64,000 bases of DNA from NCBI GenBank assembly GCA_947179155.2, contig OX359264.1, positions 6,897,501 to 6,961,500 of the forward strand, in the 5' to 3' direction. This document shows positions 10,101-21,323 of this stretch, in pieces (within the stretch, counting starts at the first letter, position 1; each line of letters starts with the position of its first letter). The translations under genes and the position numbers were made by a program. Source of the stretch: Hedera helix. Taxonomy: Eukaryota; Streptophyta; Magnoliopsida; Apiales; Araliaceae. The notes beneath the pieces were generated by a model that was not told where the DNA came from, searched no databases, and was given only the letters and a program-made list of their open reading frames with translations.

Positions 10101-10707
10101 GTCAGACCACCAAAGTAGCTTTATATATGATCTCCTTACCTGACCACTCTCCTCCATCATAGTAATGATTCTATATCTCTCTGTTTATAATCTCTTTTTC
10201 CAAGGGGACTCACAACTACAGAATAAAAGCAATCAAAAAAGTTCAAGAACTACTCGTTCTTTCTTTTTTTCTCTCTCCTCTTTTTTCTCATATTATTTGT
10301 TCTTAGCCCTGCCCAGCTGCATCTTTCTTTTTCTCTGCATATGATAAAGTCTGTAGGCATATAGACTGGAGCAGAAAGTTTAGTGCTTCAGGTCCCAATA
10401 TAAGGAGATCTCTTCTTTTTTGCTGCATCAATAGCAAGGCAAGTTAGGCAGCTGTCAGCTTCATTCATTTCTCTTCTTTCTCTTTCCCTTTTTATGCCTA
10501 TTTCCATTGATCATCAAACATAAGTACGAATCAATAATCTCTTTTGTGGTCCAAATATTCAAACCCATCTCTTATTTTTTCTTTCTTTACAAACCCTTTT
10601 GCTCACATGGTCTCTTTCTTCCCCCTTTATAAGTTCCTGATCTGATTCATTCATAAGTCAAATATACACAAAAAGACTTCACCTTTTTGTGCTAGTGGTT
10701 TAGAAAA
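10101..10707 (+). promoter_or_regulatory. Likely promoter and 5' leader of the KNAT7-like gene
   Basis: This stretch holds TTTATATATG near 10120 and long pyrimidine-rich runs (about 10255-10300 and 10465-10500), which are common in plant 5' leaders. The start codon at 10708 has the context AAAAATGC. Transcription start and any leader intron cannot be placed from sequence alone. Confidence 0.45.
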
Positions 10708-13700
10708 ATGCAAGAACAAGTTCTGGGTATGATGGGAACTGGTGGTGGAATTGGTGGGTTGGGTGATTTTTCCGGTGAACAGCATCACCAGTTCAAGGCG
10801 GCGATCGCCGGCCACCCTTTATATGACCAGCTTCTGGCCGCCCATGTAGCTTGTCTCCGTGTGGCTACTCCTATAGATCAGCTGCCACTTATTGATGCTC
10901 AGCTCACTCAATCCCATCATCTTCTTCGGTCTTATGCCTCACGCCGTAATCATCCCCTCTCTCCTCATGAGAGGCAAGATCTAGACAACTTCTTGGTATG
11001 TTTATTTTTTTGCTAACAACTTTATTTCAGAAAGTTTTGATTTTGTTATTTATGTTTTTGTTTTGCCCAAACTAAGTTAATTATTATTTATTTGGGATTT
11101 TAACATGCATATGTGTTAATACAGGCACAGTACTTATTGTTTTTATGTTCTTTTAAAGAACAACTTCAGCAACATGTCAGAGTCCATGCTGTTGAAGCTG
11201 TCATGGCCTGCAAGGAAATTGAACACAATTTACAAGCTCTGACTGGTACCATTTTCTTAATTCCTTTTTTTTTTTATCACTACATCTATAAATATACATA
11301 ACATATAGTCTATATAATAAATATAATCAAGAAAAATATTTTATGTCCTTTTGTTCTGAAATTGCAAAAATGCTATTGTTTAGTTTCATTGTTTAGATGC
11401 ATAATTGATGTGTTTGGTCGGAAGGAAAGATACGAAAGCCAGTAATTTGGGGTTTCTTGTCAGGTTTGTGTAATTGTACTAAGAGGTGGGTGTTGTGGGA
11501 CCTACAAAGAAATTATAAATTATAGTTTATAGTTGAGGGGAGGTTGAGTTAGTTGGGTTAATATAGGAAAGAGTGACAACGAACCAACTGGGGCACCAAC
11601 TGATAAGGTGCATGTATTGGAATTTGATTCTTACAATTTATGCTTCTGTGTTCTGATCATTCCTTGAGGGTTTCCAATAATAAAAATGCATTGTATTTTG
11701 TTCATGGATTCTGCTTGATCTATTAGGGTTTATAACTTTGCTGTAACGATGCTAAGAAAGTACATTCCAAGTCAGAAGTGGGGTTGTTCTATAGCAACAG
11801 ATTTATAAATGGCTAATAACTAGTCTTCCGTTCACGCGCACGCACCAAAAAAAAGAAAAAAAGTCCCTCAAAATTTACAAAATTTGAGAATATTTATTGT
11901 TTCACACTTCCACTCTTACGTTTAATTCATTGAGTTTTAATTTAGTAGTAATGCATGATAAAGAAATTATAATAAAAATGTGAGTACAGTGTTATCATTT
12001 TATACCATTATCAAATTTTAACTCGGGACTTTTTTTTTCCCCGGAAAAAAAGGGTAATGAGAGTACTCTTAATGTGGAATGGAGTATAACGTGCTAATGA
12101 CAACTCATTAGCTAAGCATTTATAGTGATTAGAGGGTATGATTTCAGTTTAGCTATACAATTTTGGTGAAAAGTTATGCATGAAACTAATGCTGTACTGC
12201 CTTTATTTGAATCTTTTATCATTAGCTGTTTTTAGTATATATTGTAAGAAAACCTAACACTAAGAAAAAAATTAATTACAATAATCTTGGCAAATTTTGT
12301 TACATTTTATTAACAAAATTAAGTTTTACTATTATTGTTTAAACCTGAAAATGGCAATGAACATAGAACTTTTTTTCACACACAATTTGTTTAGATAACT
12401 TAGATAAGTTGCTTGCAGCCTAATGTGCATATTTTTAACTGGTACTCCATGATATGAAAAAATAGAGCTAGGTTAGTCTTACTTTGGTAATGTTGTGGTA
12501 TTTGCTAAGGTGCATGCAGTTTTGGATAAAATTTGGAAGTGAAAAGCTGACTGTTGCAATGACAATCTATGTATCTTAATTTCCTTATACATACGTGAAT
12601 ATTTGATCACATTAGTTATCTCATGATTTTTGGTAATTTTTCCTCATCTACTATGGGACAAAGGTTCACAATTAAACTTTATTATCATTTTTTTCACTTA
12701 AGAGTCCACTTAATTTATACCTAACAAAACAAACCCTAATTTGTAATTATATTTTTCAGTGTAGTTGTGAAGGATTCATTCCCTCTAGACAAACTCTTGA
12801 AGGACTTTATAAGAAGCATGTCTAGTTTTATTTGGAAAATGCACTTGAATAAACATAAAATGATGAATCAAGCTCCCCATGTTAAGGTCTACATTATATA
12901 TATTAGCTCTATTCAAAGATATGGAACAGTAACATATGATTATATATATCATGAGCATAGTAATTTCAAGAAGTTAAGGTTTTTGCTTCTGAAATTTCAC
13001 TTTCTTGATTCATTAAACAATACATATATAAAGACTTCAACAGCGAAAAAGTGTTTGATGGCTTGTAGAGATAAATAAGTGTGTAGTGTTTCCTTAGTTT
13101 TGTAGAAGATTCTCAGATGGAGATACTTTTAAATCCATGTAGTGATTACCTTTACTGGAAAACCTGATATGCAGACCAAGAATTCAGGTATGAGGTAACT
13201 AATAAATGGAAGATTAACTTAGATAACTCATGGAACGTATTCGGTGGCGGACCCAGAAATTTTCGAAGTGTGAGTGTACAAATTGGACCATTCATTCAGC
13301 TGTTTCAACAATCTGGAGAATCTTAATATAATAGATTTACAAAATACTCCTTTCGTTTCATAAAAATAGTATCATTTATAAATTTGCAAACTTCATCGAT
13401 GTATTTTTTGTTCATGTTTATCCCTAAATATAGTGAGTGTTTAATTTAATAGTGATGATATAATAGTAAAATTGTATTGTTAAATTTGATGATATTATGT
13501 CATTTTATACTATTATCAATAAAAAAATTGTGAACATTTTTTTATAAATTGGACCTTTTTTTATATATAAATCGGGAGAGTAGGAGTATCAAGTATTAAC
13601 TAAAATCATCTGTCAGACCTTTTATTTTCTAAACTTACAATTAGCACCCACATATATTGAAGATTTTCAAAAATCTCCCTAGGGCGGGGGACCCCTCTGC

Positions 13701-16700
13701 CCCCAGTGTAGGTTCGTCGGTGAATGTATAAATATCATATATTTTTATCTTATTGGGAGAATTGAAGAGCCTGTGCATAAGGCCTTCATACATATATTTG
13801 AAATTCAACTTGACTCATAAATTTAAGTCATTTGGTCATGTGCCCAATTATGTAACTCATAAATTTAAGTCATTTGGTCATGTGCCCAATTATGTACATT
13901 AGTCCTTTCATTATTTCTCTGATGTCAAACTAATTTGTGAATTCTAACAAATCTGTCTGTTTAGATCCTCCCATGTAGCTAATAATTGACTTTTTAACTA
14001 ACAAATCTCTGTTGGCTGTAATATGTTTTGTTTCCTTTCCAAATGAATGTAGACAAGGTGGAAGCAGAGTAGTGAACATGCATTAATTTCTTAGCTGCCT
14101 TCTAGCTAGACATCTATTATCCGAAAGGACCCAATGCAAACTCTAAACATGAGTAATCAATGCCTTTAATGTATGGTAATTTTTCTTGATAAATCTATAG
14201 TCACATTTGTCGGTTGTTTTTCTTATGTCTCCTAAGTTTCTACTATATATATGTTGCTCAGTTAAGCAACAAAAGACGCACCACAAGCATCCAAGAGCAT
14301 TAGAGAAGGAGAGAAGTGAAGAGCTTAGTAAGAGTAAATAAAGAGAGCGAGGGTGTAGAGAAAATAAACAGTTAGTTTATTTCTTAGTTGAGAGAGTTTG
14401 TACTCTTCTTATTATTTTTATAATGGATTTCTGAGATCTCACCCTTTGATTTTTTTTTCTAGTTGGGTTTCTATGTAAAATTCTTGTGTTATTATTTTTA
14501 TCTCATACAGTGGTGTGCGTGTGTTTATCTTAGTGTTTATTTGTGAGCCTGATTTTCTCAACAATTGGTATCAAGAGCTTTTGGTTCACGCCGTTGGTGT
14601 CTAGGAACTATCCATTTTTTGAGAAATCTCGCAGATCACAAACACAAAGATGACAAGCACGAGTATGAGGTACGATGTTGAAGCATTTGATGGAAAGACA
14701 AATTTCAATATTTGGTAGAGTAAGGTCAAAGATGTATTGGTTCAATAGGGATTGGCGAATGCACTAGAAGGGGATGGGAAAAAACCAACAAATGTGATAG
14801 AAGACAAATGGACAGAACTTGAAGCAAGGGCCGTGGCAACAATCAGACTGAGTTTGGCGCCACAGATCAAATATCAGGTTTTGACAGAAACCTCTCTGAA
14901 AGACTTGTGGGATAAACTAGAGAAACTTTACAAGTCGAAGTCTCTGTCAAATCGATTATATTTGAAGAAGCAATTGTACCGGCTTTAGATGGAAGAAGGG
15001 TCAGATTTGACCAATCATATTAATGAGTTTAATATATTGGTGACTCAGCGGACCAGTATCGATGTAAAGCTGGATGAAAAAAATAAAGCCTTATTGGTTC
15101 TCGTCTCCCTATCAGATTCATACTTAACTCTCTAGACTACTCTCCTTGTAGGGAAGGAAAAAACTTGCAGTTCACGATGTGATGTCGACAGTCCTGGACC
15201 AGGATAAGTTCAGGGGCATTTCGTCCAGAGATCAAGGAGACAGTCTTCTTGCATTTTCAGATGGGCGTGGCAGGGGTCCTAATTGGAAGAAGAATTTTAG
15301 CAAGGAACGAGGAAGGTCTCAGTCGACATCAGGCAAGAAGGATATATCTCAGGTTGAGTGTTATCATTGCCACGAGAAGGGTCACTTCAAAAATTAGTGT
15401 CCATTGTTAAAAAAGGAGAACAAGAAAAAAGGTAAGCTGATTGAAAATTCTGCTAATGTTGTTGAGAAAACGGATGTCTACAGCGACGGAGAGCTGTACA
15501 CAGTGGTAAAAAATGAAGCTTCATAGGGTGATCTCTTATCCGTTAGAGAAAGTAGCATCTTTACATATTGGTACATGAATTCTAGTTGTTCTTTTCATAT
15601 GTCCCCTCACAAGGATTGGTTTGATACTTTTACATCCTGTAATGGTGGTTTCGTGATATTGGGTAACAATGCAGTCTGCAAAGTTACTGGGATAGGCACC
15701 TTCAAAGTTAAAATGTTTGACGGGGCTAGCTGTCAGAGTATTGGGTGATATAAGGTATATTCCAGAATTGAAGAATAGCTTGCTATCAGTTGGAGTACTA
15801 GACTTTATAGGTTGTAGTATCTTAGTCAGAGATGGTGTCATGAAAATTACTAAGGGTTCGATGGTAATTATGAAGGGTCAGCAAAACGGCAACCTCTATA
15901 AGTTGATAGGGGATACAATTATTGGTGGAACAATAGTTTCTATGCTGGACAATTCCAACAGTGATTGCATAGAATTATGACACATGCGACTTGGTTACTT
16001 TAGTGAAGGTAGAATGAAAGAACTTCACAAAAGGCAGTTGTTAAAAGGTGTCAAAACGTACAATTTGGAATTTTGCAATTTTTGCGTATACAACAAACAG
16101 CGGAGGGTCAGCTTCAAGGCAGAAGCACATACCAGTAAGAATGTACTTGATTATGTTCATTCAGATGTTTGGGGCTCGATCAAGGATACGTCAATGGGTG
16201 GAGCCCATTATTTTGTCAGCTTTATAGATGACTACATCATAAAGGTGTGGATGTATTTTTTGAAGTAGAAATCTAAGGTTTTCAGAATCTTTAAGTAGTG
16301 GAAAGCTAAAGTAGAAAATCAGACCGAAAAAAATTGAAGTATTTTAGATCAGATAATGACATGAAATACAAGGACATGTCATTCCTATAGTTCTACCAAG
16401 ATGAAAATATCACCAGACACTTCTTAGTTAAAAGAATTCCAGTACAAAATGGGGTTGTAGAGAGGATGAACAGAACTTTGTTGGAATGCGCCAGATGTAT
16501 GACGTTGAATGCAAGTTTGCCCAAGAGTTTCTGGGCTGAGGCACTCAACACAGCTTGTTATCTGATAAATCGATCCCCTTCAACTATAATTGATTACAAA
16601 ATCCCCGAGGAGGTATAGATTGGGAAACCAGTTGAGTTTTTTTGTAATGAAAATCTTTGGTTGTCCAGCTTATGTTCATTTACCGGTTGAGGAGTGATAG

Positions 16701-19700
16701 TCCAAACTTGATCCAAGGTCAAATTAGTGTATTTTCCTTGGATATGTAGATAGATTCAAATGATACGGGTTATGGGATCCAGTATCCAAGAAGAAAATTG
16801 TCAGTAGAGATGTGGTGTTTAATGAGAAACATTGCTGAACAAATTTGAGAATGAAGAATCTGCAGCAAATGAGTTGCAGAAACACCAATTGAGGTGAAAC
16901 TTCCTGAAGAGACAAAAGAAGCTGAAGAGATTGAAGATGATCATCCTTCAGATCCCCAAGAGAGGTCCTATAATCTTGTTAGAGATTGGGAAAGGCGAGT
17001 CAGCAAATCAGTGTAGAGATACGAGTTTGAAGACATAGTTACCTTTGTCTTGATTGCTGGTAATGGAGATCCAACTAGCTATTAGGATGCCATTCAGTTT
17101 GAGGATAATGATAAATGGCCGACAGCGATGGCAAAAGAGATGAAGTCTTTACAGAAGAACTAAACTTGGGAGTTAGTTCAACTTCCAAAAGGATTAAACG
17201 CTATAGGATGCAAGCGGGTGTTCAGGAAAAAGGAAGCTTAGTCTGATAAAGAAGGTGAAAGATTCAAGACCAGATTGGTGGCAAAAGGATTCTCTCAGGG
17301 AGAAGGAATCGACTACAATGAGATCTTCTCACCAGTTGTGAAACACTCGTCGATTCGATTGATCTTATTTATTGTAGCATAACAAGATATGGAGTTTGAG
17401 CAGCTTAATGTGAAAACAACTTTTCTCCATGGTGATTTAGAAGAAAAGATCTACATGACGCAACCAGAAGGGTTTATTGAACTAGGGAAAGAAGGCTTAG
17501 TTGGCAGCATATTTTAGGTTATCTTTATAGTTGGGCCCACAGACAGAGGATGAGGTGGAGTCTATGTTCAAAGTACCATATGCAAATGAGGTGGGTTGCT
17601 TCATGTATGCTATGGTATCTACAAGACTAGATATCTCACATGCAGTTAGTTTGGTTAGCAAGTATATGGCAAATCTAGGGAAAGAGCATTGGAATGCTGT
17701 CAAATGGATTTTTCGTTGTCTAGCAGGTACAACCAATTATGGTCTTATGTTTGATCGTGATACCACAAGAAGTGAGGTTACAGGGTTGGTTGATTCGGAT
17801 TATGTTGGAGACCTAGATTCAAGGAGATCTACAACAGGGTTTGTTTACACCTTTTGTGGAGGATGTATATGTCAGAGGTCAGTGTTGCAGTCTACGGTAG
17901 CATTATCAACAATAGAAGCTGAGTATATGGCGTTAACAGAGGCAAGCAATAAGGCTTTGTGGCTAAAGGGACTAGTTGAATAACTAGGTTTCAAGCAGGG
18001 CAGTATCCAGATACAGTGTGATAGTCAAAGTGCTATTCATTTAGCGAAGAACTAGGTGCTCCACGCTAGGAACAAACATATAGATGTTCGGTATCACAAG
18101 ATTCGTGAGTGGCTGAATAGTGGTGACATTACAGTTCACAAAGTTCACACAAAAGAGAATGCCGCAAATATGCTCACAAAGTCAGTTACATCAAAAAAGT
18201 TAAAGCATTGCTTGGACTCAATTCACTTCGACGAATGCTGAGTTCGTGGTGGAGTATCCAGGGAGATGGATACTTTCACAAACACGAAGAAGTTTACAAT
18301 ACATAGTATTCAGATAATATAGGTGGAGATTGTTGCAAGTTGGCATTATTCTCCGCGGACCCATAACATTAAAGCTCCAAATTTATTACCCAACTAACTT
18401 TCCTAGCTCCTAATTCATAAACGGTCACTTTGTCAAATTGCTACAGTGAGTAGCACACACAAATAAATAAATTTGTGTGCTGATCCTTGACTTGGTTCCT
18501 TAGTTTAAGGGGGCATGTCTCCTAAGTTTCTACTATATATATGTTGCTCGGTTAAGCAACAAAAAACGCACCACAAGCATCGGAGAGCATCAAAGAAGGA
18601 GAGAACTGAGGAGCTTAGTAAGAGCAAAAAAAGAGAGTGAGGGTGTAGAGAAAATAAACAGTTAGTTTATTTCTTAGTTGAGAGAGTTTGTACTCTTTAT
18701 ATTATTTTTATAGTGAATTTCTAAGATCTCTCTCCCGTAGTTTTTTTTTAATTAGGTTTTCACGTAAAATTCTTGTGTTATTATTTTCATCTCATACAGT
18801 AGTGTGTGTGCTTTTATCTTGGTGTTTATTTGTGAGCCTGATTTTCTCAACAATAGTAATGTACTTGATCATATATACTAATCCAGCTAATTAGCAAGCA
18901 CTGATATTATAATTATCCTTCTTGATTCTTGAAAGAATATATTTTTCAGGAGCATCTCTAAGTGAAGGAACTGGAGCAATTATGTCAGATGATGAGGATG
19001 AGATACACATGGATTATTCTTTAGATCAATCTGGTGGCGACGCGCATGACATGATGGGATTTGGTCCACTTCTTCCAACAGAATCCGAAAGGTCTCTTAT
19101 GGAGAGAGTTCGACAAGAATTGAAGATCGAGCTGAAACAGGTAATCTTCCGAAATGAAAAATCTTAATATGTTGTTGAGTTTTGTGACAAGTAAATCAGT
19201 GAAGTTTCAAAAACAGAAGAATGTTCATATTTTTCTTCTACTTTATTTACTTTTAATTAGTTTTAAAATCTGAACTTTATTACTTCTATTATTGACTTGC
19301 AGGGATTCAGGTCAAAAATTGAAGATGTTAGAGAAGAAATTTTGAGAAAAAGAAGGGCAGGCAAGTTACCTGGTGACACAACTTCAGTGCTCAAGGACTG
19401 GTGGCAGCAACATTCAAAGTGGCCTTACCCAACGGTAAGCAACTCATCTGACTGACTAAATATAAGGAAACTGATGAATATTGAGTGGGACCACATTCAT
19501 GTGACAGAGGGTCGTGCGGAAATATCAATTCCCTAATGTCGCATTTTTTTTCTTTTTAATGTTACATTTGATGACTTGTAATAATAGTTGTACTAGTATA
19601 AATCAGCACTTTGAATGGAAATTCTGTAGGAGGACGACAAGGCAAAGCTCGTGGAGGAGACGGGGTTGCAGCTAAAGCAAATTAACAATTGGTTCATCAA

Positions 19701-19770
19701 CCAAAGGAAGCGCAAATGGCACAGCAACTCAAGTTCGATGACAGCTCTCAAGTCCAAGCGTAAAAGATAG
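10708..19770 (+). CDS. KNAT7: Class II KNOX (TALE) homeobox transcription factor, KNAT7-like, five exons
   Basis: Exons: 10708-10995, 11125-11245, 18950-19140, 19303-19434 and 19630-19770. All introns are GT-AG and the phases join to a 290-residue protein, the usual KNAT7 length. Order: KNOX1 at about residues 31-80 (HPLYDQLLAAHVACLRVATP), KNOX2 at about 92-137 (CSFKEQLQQHVRVHAVEAVM), an acidic linker (MSDDEDEIHMDYS), ELK (ERVRQELKIELKQGF), then a TALE homeodomain with the PYP loop extension (SKWPYPTEDDKAKL) and recognition helix QINNWFINQRKRKWH. Orthologues are nuclear regulators of secondary wall formation that pair with BELL and MYB proteins; that role here is inferred. All exons are open and undamaged. 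The second intron is 7704 bp because of transposon insertion. Confidence 0.95.
13241..13723. mobile_element. Possible MITE-like repeat, host of a nested Stowaway element
   Basis: It begins GGTGGCGGACCCAGAAATTT and ends TAGGTTCGTCGGTG; the ends are imperfect inverted copies (7 of 10 positions around GGCGGACCCA). Repeats with GTGGCGGACCCAG ends are common in plant genomes. No clear target duplication was found, so the limits are approximate. Confidence 0.4.
13347..13586. mobile_element. Stowaway-like MITE (240 bp) with TA target duplication
   Basis: It starts TA-CTCCTTTCGTTTC and ends GGGAGAGTAGGAG-TA, degenerate inverted termini of the Tc1/mariner Stowaway type. The AT-rich interior has no coding capacity. 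It sits inside the repeat at 13241-13723. Confidence 0.65.
13813..13896. repeat. Perfect 42-bp tandem duplication in KNAT7 intron 2
   Basis: The unit beginning ACTCATAAATTTAAGTCATT is present twice without a mismatch, at 13813-13854 and 13855-13896. Confidence 0.95.
14226..14563 (+). repeat. 5' LTR of the copia element
   Basis: Starts TGTCTCCTAAGTTTC and ends GATTTTCTCAACA. It is followed by the primer binding site. Confidence 0.92.
14566..14578 (+). other. Primer binding site of the copia element
   Basis: TGGTATCAAGAGC, an initiator-Met type site, begins two bases after the LTR end. Confidence 0.8.
14650..18241 (+). pseudogene. Copia gag-pol polyprotein, heavily decayed
   Basis: Traceable parts: gag from ATG 14650 (MTSTSMRYDVEAFDG) through about 15130 with internal stops; a CCHC knuckle at about 15358-15402 (CYHCHEKGHFKN) whose last Cys follows a stop; a protease region near 15573 in which the catalytic Asp-Ser-Gly reads Asn-Ser-Ser; a GAG-pre-integrase segment from 15984; integrase (HSDVWGSIKD, then NGVVERMNRTLLECA near 16455); reverse transcriptase start (RLVAKGFSQGEGIDYNEIFSP near 17275). 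The frame then jumps near 17495-17530 past the YVDD region. RNase H is the best preserved part (ALSTIEAEYMALTEASN; HIDVRYHKIREWLNSGD). It cannot encode a working polyprotein. Confidence 0.88.
18502..18515 (+). other. Polypurine tract of the copia element
   Basis: A purine run (AAGGGGG followed by CA) directly precedes the 3' LTR start. Confidence 0.6.
18516..18852 (+). repeat. 3' LTR of the copia element, 97 bp upstream of KNAT7 exon 3
   Basis: Matches the 5' LTR from TGTCTCCTAAG to CTCAACA with scattered differences. Its end is 97 bases before the first base of exon 3 at 18950, in the sense orientation, and it contains an ATATATAT stretch near its start. Confidence 0.92.
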
Positions 19771-20651
19771 TAATTGAAATCGAGGAATATGTACTTAAAT
19801 GATGTTTATATAGCTTTTACATGCTTAACCTATAATGCTGGGTTCTGATTAAGCTAGTAGTTCAAAAATGTAAGATATGGATGGATTTAGAATGGTTGTA
19901 TTATACATACGGAGGAGGGCTGTAGATTGAAAGAAAGATAACTTTCCACTCGTGGGGCTGTAAATTTTGTTAAACTGCCAACAATCACTTCTTTCTTTCT
20001 TGCTTATACGTAACAGAAAGATTATATTAAATCTGATCTGTTTGAACACAGTTACACATGAACATTTTCTCAGTTCAAAGTTATATGGAGATATAGGAAT
20101 ATAGTCCAAATGTCTTGTTTATATGGTCCAAATTATGTGGAGATTCAGGAATAAACGGAAAATAGTTAAAATCCCTCCAAATTTTATGATTGTTATTTTA
20201 TTTTTTTATTTTATTTTTAGGAGGAAGGAAAAGGATTTGGAGGTAAAGTTAATTTCATTTTTGGTTCAAAACTTTTCCTCCAAAAATGGGAAAATTTGGA
20301 AGGATAGAAAAGAATGGAAAAATTAGATATTTTATATTATCAAAAAAATACTTTCAAAATAAATAATGTGACAATCTTATACCTAACAGTTTTAACTCCC
20401 GATTACGTATAGGCTTTGGATTCTTAGTTTGCTTTTCCTTATTTCCTTTCCTAGACGATGGTTTTGAAGTTCTTGGTTTTCTACGGTATAATACAACCCA
20501 AATATGTAATTTAAACATAGCCATATGGCGAGGTAATGAAATTACTTCCTAATTAATCTCAGTTTGACTTTCCACAACTTGAGCTTCTGTACAACAAATA
20601 ATATGATTGAATAATTAATATACTAAAAAATAATTTAAAGGGTAAAATTAT
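19771..20651. other. KNAT7 3' flank and AT-rich spacer
   Basis: The first few hundred bases presumably hold the 3' untranslated region. I see no clear poly(A) signal that stands out from the AT-rich background, and no gene. Confidence 0.4.
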
Positions 20652-21323
20652 TGTTGAAAATTTTCAACCCCATATATGCTTATTTTAAACCAAAATTTAC
20701 CCAAAAGATTAACCTATTAAGTTTATGGTTTATGTTCCAATGCATATTAGGTCTATGGTCTATATTCCAATGTGGGATTTTAGTATTAGCTAGGTCTATG
20801 ATCTATATTTTAATGTGGAATTTTAATACCACGTGGTATCTCAACAATTTCTCACTTAACGCGTGATCTCTTTATCCACATCGATATCAAATTCCCCTTT
20901 GAACTGTTAACCATATTTACCTTTGAAGCATAACTTTTAACCATATATACTTTTTAAGTATATCCAACCACTTCAATTAACACCACTTGTTCAAAGAGTA
21001 CATAATTCATGTATAACTAATTGAGTTAGCTAAGCTCATCACGTCTTTCCCTAATGATGAGTTTACACTCTTTAATATCTCTTGTCAAAAGTCAATCGAG
21101 AGTCTTTGTTGGTTAATGAAACATGACTCAAGTCCCATAATTAACTATGACTTTGATACCAACTGTTGAAAATATTCGGCCCATATATATATGTTCATTT
21201 GAAACCACATATTGACAAAAAAAAGTTAATTTATTAAGTTTATAGTCTATTAGAATATATATGTTTTTAATATTTTTTCTTATATTTTGATGTAAAGCTT
21301 TACTATCATATGGTAACTCAACA
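20652..21323 (-). mobile_element. TRIM (terminal-repeat retrotransposon in miniature), 672 bp
   Basis: Two related terminal repeats, 20652-20846 (195 bp) and 21164-21323 (160 bp), both run from TGTTGAAAA to CTCAACA on the + strand. Read on the - strand, the right repeat is followed after one base by TTGGTATCAAAG, an initiator-Met type primer site (+ strand 21151-21162), and the left repeat is preceded by a purine-rich AAGTGAGAAAT. The ~300-bp interior has no coding capacity. Flanks ATTAT and ATTAC match at four of five bases as a target duplication. The two repeats have diverged with indels, so the copy is old. Confidence 0.78.
21151..21162 (-). other. Primer binding site of the TRIM
   Basis: The reverse complement reads TTGGTATCAAAG, one base from the end of the right-hand terminal repeat. 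Confidence 0.75.

Larger units (their letters stand above)
14226..18852 (+). mobile_element. Degenerate Ty1/copia LTR retrotransposon (Tork/Tnt1-like) inside KNAT7 intron 2
   Basis: LTRs of 338 and 337 bp, a Met-type primer site and a polypurine tract enclose recognisable gag, protease, integrase, reverse transcriptase and RNase H in copia order, on the same strand as KNAT7. Many stop codons are present, and the YVDD part of reverse transcriptase is deleted. The LTR copies differ at roughly one base in ten, so the insertion is old. The flanking 5-mers (TCTTA and ATAGT) do not match, so no target duplication is left or one end has been rearranged. Confidence 0.92.
11246..18949 (+). other. KNAT7 intron 2, expanded to 7.7 kb by transposons
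   Basis: Donor GGTACC at 11246, acceptor TTTTTCAG ending at 18949, phase 1. It contains a degenerate Ty1/copia element, a Stowaway-type MITE nested in a larger repeat, and a 42-bp tandem duplication. No open frame inside it looks like a host gene. The stretch 11246-13240 shows no recognisable feature. Confidence 0.9.

Noticed and set aside
12767..13078. 103-codon ORF inside KNAT7 intron 2
   Set aside because: No recognisable domain, AT-driven composition, inside an intron.
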